From: Phoronis australis
Lineage: Eukaryota; Phoronida; Phoronidae
Assembly (NCBI GenBank): GCA_002633005.1
Contig: NMRA01000221.1
Span: 374,290 to 438,289, forward strand
Direction: 5' to 3'
DNA length: 64,000 nucleotides
Shown here piece after piece: positions 57,869 to 64,000 of this stretch. The translations under genes were made by a program, and so were the position numbers. Below the pieces are notes generated by a model, which was not told the origin of the DNA, did no database searches, and worked only from the letters and a program-made list of their open reading frames with translations. Numbering within the stretch: the stretch's first letter is position 1; every line of letters begins with the position of its first letter.

Positions 57869-58019
57869 CTGTTAACAAAGCTGGTGCTAGGCTAAAAATA
57901 ATTGTGTGTTTCCAGAATATTAAAAGTCATAGCCTTGTTATAAAGAACAGCTTGAATGGGTAGAAGACCAAAACGAAAGTTAAGCAAGTGTAGCGTTGTT
58001 GTTGTTGAGAATGAATGTA

Positions 58020-58345
58020 TTTTCTTTTAGACAGCGCTACGTTGGCCAGACTGTGTATTCACTTTCGCGCAGGTTGTCCTATCACTTACAAAACGCTGCT
58101 ATCAAATACCATTTTGAATCTCTGCATCATAGAAAAGTGTTACGGAAAGAGTTAGAGGATAACACTATATTGTCAGGTACATAGAGAAAGATAAACAAAG
58201 ATTGTAATTACTTGAGTCCTTAATTATATTGATGGAGAAGCCTGTTCTAAATCATCGATTCACATGCTACAGTAGAACAGTGTCTTTATTCAACACCCCT
58301 CGTACAAATCTAGGCGCTTGCTGTGTCCGTTGGCTGGCTCTTACC
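58020..58345 (+). pseudogene. GIY-YIG endonuclease relic (Penelope-like element, 3' end)
   Basis: One frame reads RYVGQTVYSLSRRLSYHLQN, then AAIKYHFESLHHRKV and ELEDNTIL, the GIY-YIG nuclease pattern found after reverse transcriptase in Penelope-like elements. Similarity resumes in another frame at 58232 (MEKPVLNHRFTCYSRTVSLF), resembling the usual KPxLN..F....RT..LF end. The frame change and lack of a reverse transcriptase show a dead fragment. Confidence 0.5.
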
Positions 58346-59312
58346 CTATATTGAGGGTAGACAGGCTCAGTTTTATCACCTGCTATGCCAAGTAGCCCCC
58401 ACGTTGTGTATTGTTTGTTCCGTCATGACCCTTTCTATATACCCCACTGCTCACTGAGGACTCATTGTATTTCTTGCCTTCGATGAATGTAGTACAAATT
58501 GGAAGTACTGCGCTCTAATATAATATTTAAAACAATTTTCTATAGTTTATTGTTTTACGAAGTCGCTCGGCGAGCTACTGCACAGATGCGATGCGCACGC
58601 AGAGTATTTTTAGACAAAACGAGAAATACAGAAAGAAATTATCCAACAACGAATGTTGTATCGTTTTTAAAGAACTCTGCACCAAAATGAAATAAGTACT
58701 TTATTCCGAAATATGATAATTTTCTTAATTAAAACGAAGACAAATTTACCGCCATCAGATAAAATTTCCTCCAAAACCTCTTTTATCTCTCTAGTGCCGG
58801 GTTTTCATTATGTATCTGATGTATCCATGAAAAAAGAATAAAAGTGCATGTGAACCTGTGCTAGTGCTGTTCTATAAGGAGTTACTGATGATTTCACTAG
58901 CACTGTTTATTTGATAAAAAACTACTTAATCTTTGAACGCTATGAATGATATCGGGGGCCAGATCTTGGGCGCCGGCAGAGCTAATGATCATGGAGTAGT
59001 TCTCAACCAGAAACACAGGTAGCGATCATGGCCGGTGCGCGTGCCAATATAAAACCGGGATGCTGGAAGACCTGCCGATCAATGTGAAAGACTAATATGT
59101 GGCCGGGTGACTTGAAATTCAAACGTGTTACGGTACATGCTTAAAGTGTACATAGGACTTTGAATAGAACTACGCACAACTCCCTAAATTTTACATTATT
59201 AGCCGTTGTATTTCCTTAAAATTCCAAGCATGATCATGGTAAAAACCACGATAATTTGAGAATGTGAAAATTGAAAGAATTTGCACTTTTACTTTAAGAG
59301 GTGTTTTTGTCA

Positions 59313-59371
59313 ATGGAGTCAAGCCGGAAAAGCACAGTGCGTCTCACATTCACACTCGAGATGCGGACACG
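59313..59371 (+). CDS. Possible upstream first exon of the ankyrin gene
   Basis: ATG opens MESSRKSTVRLTFTLEMRT plus two bases, donor gttagt. Joined to 59474-59534 and an acceptor at 59645 it continues in frame into the ankyrin exon. No domain recognised; could be 5' UTR or chance. Confidence 0.25.
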
Positions 59372-59473
59372 GTTAGTACAGGTCTGAACTCAAAATAGTC
59401 GATAATGATTTTCTACCTTCGAATTCAAATCAATTCCAACCGCAAGATTTCACAATCTAACTTTTGTTTCCAG

Positions 59474-59534
59474 CTTCTTTCTGAGAAAGCTACTCCGACC
59501 TGGAATGAAATCGACTCATCTGAGAGTATTCATA
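59474..59534 (+). other. Possible small upstream exon (coding or 5' UTR)
   Basis: Strong acceptor cttttgtttccag and strong donor cata/gtaagt frame 61 nt. Two frames are open (FFLRKLLRPGMKSTHLRVFI or LLSEKATPTWNEIDSSESIH), and both can be joined to the ankyrin exon in phase using different acceptors. The sites are good; the coding state is unknown. Confidence 0.35.
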
Positions 59535-59596
59535 GTAAGTAATCGCTGACCTCAATAACCTCATTCATACGCTCGCACAGGGAAGGAAACATTTGG

Positions 59597-59665
59597 CCAA
59601 TCAAAACGCTTGTTTTCTTATTGACCAATGAGGGTTCAATTCAAGGTTACATCGGCTCGTATAAA
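59597..59665 (+). promoter_or_regulatory. CCAAT / CCAAT / TATAAA promoter-like cluster
   Basis: CCAAT at 59597-59601 (ttggccaatc) and 59625-59629 (ttgaccaatg), then TATAAA at 59660-59665, 31 bases later. A start of transcription about 25-30 bases past the TATA (near 59690) would make the ATG at 59733 the first in the mRNA. Confidence 0.4.
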
Positions 59666-59681
59666 TGTAGGAAGTTTGAAC

Positions 59682-59992
59682 ATGATGGCAAAATTATTGT
59701 GGAGTGCGTGCGCGGATTTGAAAACAGATAAAATGCGTCTAGTTTTGCCAGAGACTGTTAAGCGAGGCATGCTACGGACTGTAGCTAAATTAATTGAAGC
59801 TGGAAATTACATCGATATAGACGAAGTTGACGAGGATAACCTAGGCAGTGGCCTTTTTCATTGTTGTTGCGGAGGACACTTTGATTTAGCCTGCTTATTT
59901 CTAAAGCATGGAGCAGAAAGTAATTTTATTAATAAGTTTGGATCTACACCTCTACACGCGGCGGCTGACAACGATCATTTAGATTTAGTAAG
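59682..59992 (+). CDS. Ankyrin gene exon 1
   Basis: Donor gtaagt after DNDHLDLV plus two bases. Contains AKLIEAGNYIDIDEVDED, a degenerate first repeat, and the second repeat. Confidence 0.8.
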
Positions 59993-61548
59993 GTAAGTTT
60001 ACTTATCTAATTAATATTACTGCGTAATTTTACTGGCTCCAAGGAAATGTCACGTGAGGAAAAGTGTCGTGTGAGTCATACTAAATGCGCGTTTTTCCCA
60101 CCAACACTTTTTGAGAAAAATAGTCCATGAAACGAGAACATACTACATTAATTACTTACACTGTTTTTATTTTCAATCAGAAGTTTAACGAATGAACTGT
60201 CATTTTTCGTCGAATACAAACTAACATAATAAATACAATTATTTTTTAAGTTATAGTCTTTTCCCTCTAATTCATACGATTTCAGCAGTCGGCGAAAAAA
60301 TAAAAAGTTAGACCAAGGCGTATTATTTAATTCTGTTATCTCTCTTAGGTTGTTGTTACACCATGCAGCTGATCCAAACGCTCAAAATTTCAATGGCGAC
60401 ACGCCTTGCCACCTAGCTGCAAGTCGGGGGAACTACAACGTTGTCGAACAACTTCTCAAAGGAAACTGCAACGTTAACATTACGAACGACAAACAAAAAA
60501 CTTGCTTAGCCGAGGCGGCCGGTAGAGGGCACACACAAGTTGTTAAGCTGCTGTCGGAATATTCAGGTAAGTTGCTGCAGGTTTTGTTTCCTAGCTCCCT
60601 GCTGACGAGGTTGTCTTTTAAACATCGGAAATAACAGTTGTGCCAACTGGGAAAAATAACATTTCTGTTTTTCTTTTTCGCAGCCCGAAACAATAATATA
60701 CCGAAATCAAGCCACTTACAGTTTACAAATCAACACCAAGTTGTTTCTTACCACGACAATAATTTATTTATGTTGCCGCCATCAACGTCCAAAGGATTTA
60801 CGAGTCTGAAAACGCCCCAGCCCAAATATACCCTCTTCTATTCAATCTCAGACTATCTTCAAACACCAAAATGAATTTTGAAGCCAATGATACTATGGTA
60901 AGGAGATTTTTGACGATTTCAGCTTCACGTTCTAGCAGTACATACGCATAGAAAAGGGTTTAATTGTTTTTATAATATAGACGGCAACAGGCGTAGTTCA
61001 ATTTATTAAAAATAACACACTTCTACCACCAAAATGACGGCGACAGAAGCCACCTTAATGCCGTCTATGGTCATCTTTTTCACAGAAGACGTTTTGCTGC
61101 TTTCTTGTCATCATGATCCGTATTCTTTTTAGGCCGAAAATGTGAAACTAAAGAAACTTCTGCTAGGTTAAAGAAAGAGAGAATCATCGCAGAAACGCCT
61201 GTAAGTCCGTTGGTCCCTGAGGCAACAAGCAGACCCATCTCCAACTCCGTCTGTGGTGTTAGGTTGCACTCGCGTAGTCTCGCAGTTCGGCCCGAGAGAT
61301 GTCCGACGTGCTACCAGTCTGTACCGCCTGCCCGCTACTATGACGTCATGACATCATCGAGAGCGAAATGCAATGAGACCAGCATCTCACGTCCGTCGGC
61401 AAGGAGTTCCCGCTACTTTGAAATAGACGAACAAAATTCCTGGGAATATGTTTACGTCTCACCAACCGAAAAACGAGTAAATAGTTTACCCTCTCATGGA
61501 TCGGTGGATTACGACTCGGACGATGATACACGACTGGTTACGAAATAA
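59682..61548 (+). CDS. Ankyrin-repeat protein gene (three exons, long form)
   Basis: Exons 59682-59992, 60349-60566 and 61133-61548 join in frame: 945 nt, 314 residues. Four ankyrin-type repeats are seen (about residues 28-150): LFHCCCGGHFDLACLFLKHG, TPLHAAADNDHLDLVRLLLH, TPCHLAASRGNYNVVEQLL, CLAEAAGRGHTQVVKLLSEY. The C-terminal half is polar, with a CPTC pair, SRPSARSSRYFEID and an acidic DYDSDDDTRLVTK end; no domain recognised. Ankyrin repeats bind other proteins, so a specific role cannot be given. I chose the ATG pair at 59682/59685 for its context (aacATGATGG); 59628 and 59733 are alternatives in the same frame. Not a known named gene to me. Confidence 0.75.
60349..60566 (+). CDS. Ankyrin gene exon 2
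   Basis: Acceptor ttatctctcttag, donor gtaagt. Completes repeat 2, has repeat 3 and 4 (DPNAQNFNGDTPCHLAA). Leaves one base for the last exon. Confidence 0.85.
60684..60874 (+). CDS. Ankyrin gene alternative last exon (short form)
   Basis: Acceptor ctttttcgcag; joined to exon 2 it reads ARNNNIPKSSHLQFTNQHQV and ends at TGA after SDYLQTPK, giving 239 residues. Phase is the same as for the distal last exon. Confidence 0.5.
61133..61548 (+). CDS. Ankyrin gene last exon (long form)
   Basis: Acceptor tattctttttag; begins by completing a Gly codon, then RKCETKETSARLKKERIIAE, and ends TAA at 61546-61548. 138 residues, Ser/Arg-rich then acidic. Confidence 0.7.
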
Positions 61549-62940
61549 ACCCTCCCACACAGTCAAATGGTCATTTCCATGGCTTCCGAATGTTTCTCTG
61601 ACTCAAGAACATGAATGACCACTACTTGTGGTCTAATGCATACTTCCCGGATGAAGGAATAATGCGTATCAACATTAATCGTGTGATACAACTTTTCGAA
61701 TTTTCTGGAACGTATACCGTCAATTTGGATCATAGTCAAAGTATGAACATTGATTTTTGAGTCAATTACATTTTTGCGTTAAAATTCTAAAGCCTCTTCC
61801 ACTTAATTGACGAGTGAGAAGTTTCTAGAGATATGACGTCAGTTTATTTGTAAATCTAATCCTGTTATGAATTACATTTGACTTTTCTTTCGGCAAAAGG
61901 TGAGGCGACTTCATTAAGCGTTTACTCAAGAAGAAATATAAATAACTTTTGAATGAAGAATAGTTGTTGTAGACGGATAAGGTGGCATTGGTTTTACTAT
62001 AATTTAAATATTCGCTATTGATTTTATTATACTTTAAATATTTGCTATGTAAATGTTGTTGATTTAAAAGATATCAGTCTGGCGTATATGACAAACATTT
62101 ATTTAATTTTACTCAATATTATTCATTTCATTACTTATATTTTTACGTATGATTCATTTATTTACATGGGTGCGGTTAAGCAAAGTCTGTGATGCGATTT
62201 TTTCATTATTCTGTTAAGAAGGCAGACATTCCATGATATTATACGTGCGCGACGAATTATGTTTTATAAATTGTCTTGCGTGACAGGCAATGAATTTCAG
62301 TCTACCTCTTCTGTTTTTCACTAAACAAAATGTATTTTCAAACATTGGCATTAAGTTACGAAGTATCTATAACCATCCAAGCTGAATTCTCCATTTAATA
62401 CCTGGACATTACTGTCCCGAAGGGGGCGTATGTAATCCTGGTGTGCGAACAGGAAATGATGTGCTATGGCCGTGTGTTGTTGCTAGGTTAGATTTAGGTG
62501 CTGTTTAAGTCCCTCCCTCAGTCAAATTTGTTTAGCAAGTCACGTGCTTAACTAAGTGTATTTTTGCTGATAAAGTGTTATGGCTTATGGTGCTCAGCAA
62601 TATAGGAATCATCCCACCAAGTGACGTCATATCTTTTGTCAGAATAGTAATAACGCAATGTGTTTTCTAAAACTAAAATATTGTAGGCCTTGCAAGGCCG
62701 AATTTTCCTATGTCGTCTATCTTTATGTTGTGCAAATGCATTGGCCCTTTTTAAACACCTAGAGCCATCAATTACAAGTCTAGAACCAAGGTTGATACCA
62801 ATTTGTATTTGACCTGTTTGAGTTGTGCCATTAGTGACTGTGAAATTACCTCATTTAAAAATATATGATACGTAGATTATTGTTGTTGTTGTTTTAACTG
62901 TCATTATAGTTTATCTTCTAAGTCTAAAACTGTTAATAAA
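61549..62940 (+). other. Probable 3' UTR of the ankyrin gene with poly(A) signal
   Basis: AT-rich, non-coding. AATAAA at 62935-62940 is followed after about 20 bases by a T/GT-rich stretch (ttgtgttttctttagg), the usual arrangement of a cleavage site. The 3' UTR would be 1.4 kb. Confidence 0.4.
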
Positions 62941-64000
62941 ATGAAACGCTCATATAAAAATTGTGTTTTTCTTTAGGTTGCCTTATCAAACAAACGCAAC
63001 TTGATTTTTAGGCAATTGTTCAATTTCGTTAACTAAGATTGGAAATTAATCGAAAACAGAGACCAGGCGCAGGTGGGGGTACGTGAATCCGTAAATCAGA
63101 CGCTGGTGAGTTACGTGAACCCGTAAATCAAGTAAAGCTACCATGAAACCACAAAAGAAACGAATTTCTATTTCGACTACTCCCCAAAATAAACCAGGTA
63201 TCCTTTTTATCCTTAACCACTTGAGAAGTGATTTCTAGACTTGAAATAAACTGAGAGTTCATTGTTGCTTGACATGCGCGCACCCAGCCCAACATATAGG
63301 GCGGAACTCGAATTTGTGGCAATGTGGACCTTTTTCTAACAAAAAATACGGTGAACTAAAGGAAAAAAACGGGGAACCACGTTCAGAGCTATGAATTTTG
63401 CATTCGCGCCTTTTGAGTGGAATTTTGTCTCGTTTTCTCGGACTTTTTGTTTCTTTGAGAGGCACCTTTGTGCCCACATCGCCAAATGGAGGGGGTCATT
63501 CGAGTCCCCCGAGCCCGCCCTGGGTGCGTGCATGCTTGAAACAAGGCTAGGCACATGAAATGACCCACTCACACGACAGCCCAGCTTCTTGAGGAATAAC
63601 TTTAGCGAAATCAATTTACTACAAGAGGTCCACATCAAATATTTTTGAGGGGTGGCTTAATTGCACAATAGGGTTTTATATTGAGAAGACATGCTCTTCT
63701 TACGTCTTTCAACTTTTGTGCTTCTCAATAATTTTTAACGAAATCTTGACTTGGGGAGGAATATCGTGTGAATTTCAATATTCACCGACCAAACTGTAAA
63801 ATCTTCCGTCAGCCTACATTATAAGTTGCAATGAATGACTAATATAATTGCGAAGCATTACGTTAGATGTCCTTGACAAACGTACAGTCACCCTGACAAA
63901 CGCGTCACATAGTTCTGGGCTAAGATAAAATGTATTGCTTTGTTGTGAAGTGTCAAGCGTGCGGTGAAAGGTCACGTCATTGATGTTTATTATGGAATGG
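62941..64000. other. No feature seen
   Basis: Only short open frames on the - strand without domains. A direct repeat (cgtgaatccgtaaatca and cgtgaacccgtaaatca, near 63081 and 63114) is the one local structure. Confidence 0.5.

Noticed and set aside
1-64000. A novel defence or multi-gene system
   Set aside because: The window holds three ordinary animal genes and repeats. No gene cluster, operon or unknown enzyme set was found.

Overview
This is a window of animal nuclear DNA. Genes are split by GT-AG introns of about 0.1 to 2.6 kb, the intergenic DNA is AT-rich, and there are tRNA-derived SINEs, MITEs, minisatellites and single-N assembly marks. No bacterial operon, viral or organellar structure is visible. 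The protein families (a TRPV channel, a two-PH-domain FGD exchange factor, an ankyrin-repeat protein) and the transposon relics fit a non-vertebrate metazoan, probably a marine bilaterian. I cannot name the species.

Layout. (1) 1-11639, + strand: the 3' part of a TRPV-type cation channel gene. Eleven exons join in one frame and encode 657 residues: pre-S1 linker, S1-S6, pore, TRP-box helix and a long cytoplasmic tail. The ankyrin-repeat N-terminus lies upstream of the window. (2) 11640-17995: the gap between convergent genes, with the channel's 3' UTR, a poly-G tract with an N, a SINE and a five-copy minisatellite. (3) 17996-36586, - strand: a nearly complete FGD5/FGD6-like Rho-family guanine nucleotide exchange factor. 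Twenty-three exons join in one frame (4812 nt, 1603 residues): Pro-rich N-terminal half, DH, PH, FYVE, second PH. Two candidate first coding exons (36.5 kb and 46.2 kb) are both phase-compatible. (4) 36.6-59.3 kb: mostly repeat DNA. It holds a 21-bp minisatellite, a GAT-type microsatellite with 39-bp and 24-bp arrays beside it, four MITE copies each with a perfect 5-bp target duplication (one nested in a SINE), foldback elements, an RNase H relic and a GIY-YIG (Penelope-like) relic. (5) 59.3-61.5 kb, + strand: an ankyrin-repeat gene with two phase-compatible last exons and a CCAAT/CCAAT/TATAAA promoter-like cluster. (6) 61549-64000: its 3' UTR and unassigned DNA.

The three genes have no evident joint pathway. 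The channel and FGD genes are convergent; the FGD and ankyrin genes are divergent. The most interesting signals are at the join of repeats and gene structure: an intronic tandem array built from sequence like a splice acceptor, a tandem duplication copying an exon end and its donor, a SINE ending 18 bp from a splice acceptor, a minisatellite grown from a foldback element, and a MITE family with 5-bp target duplications.
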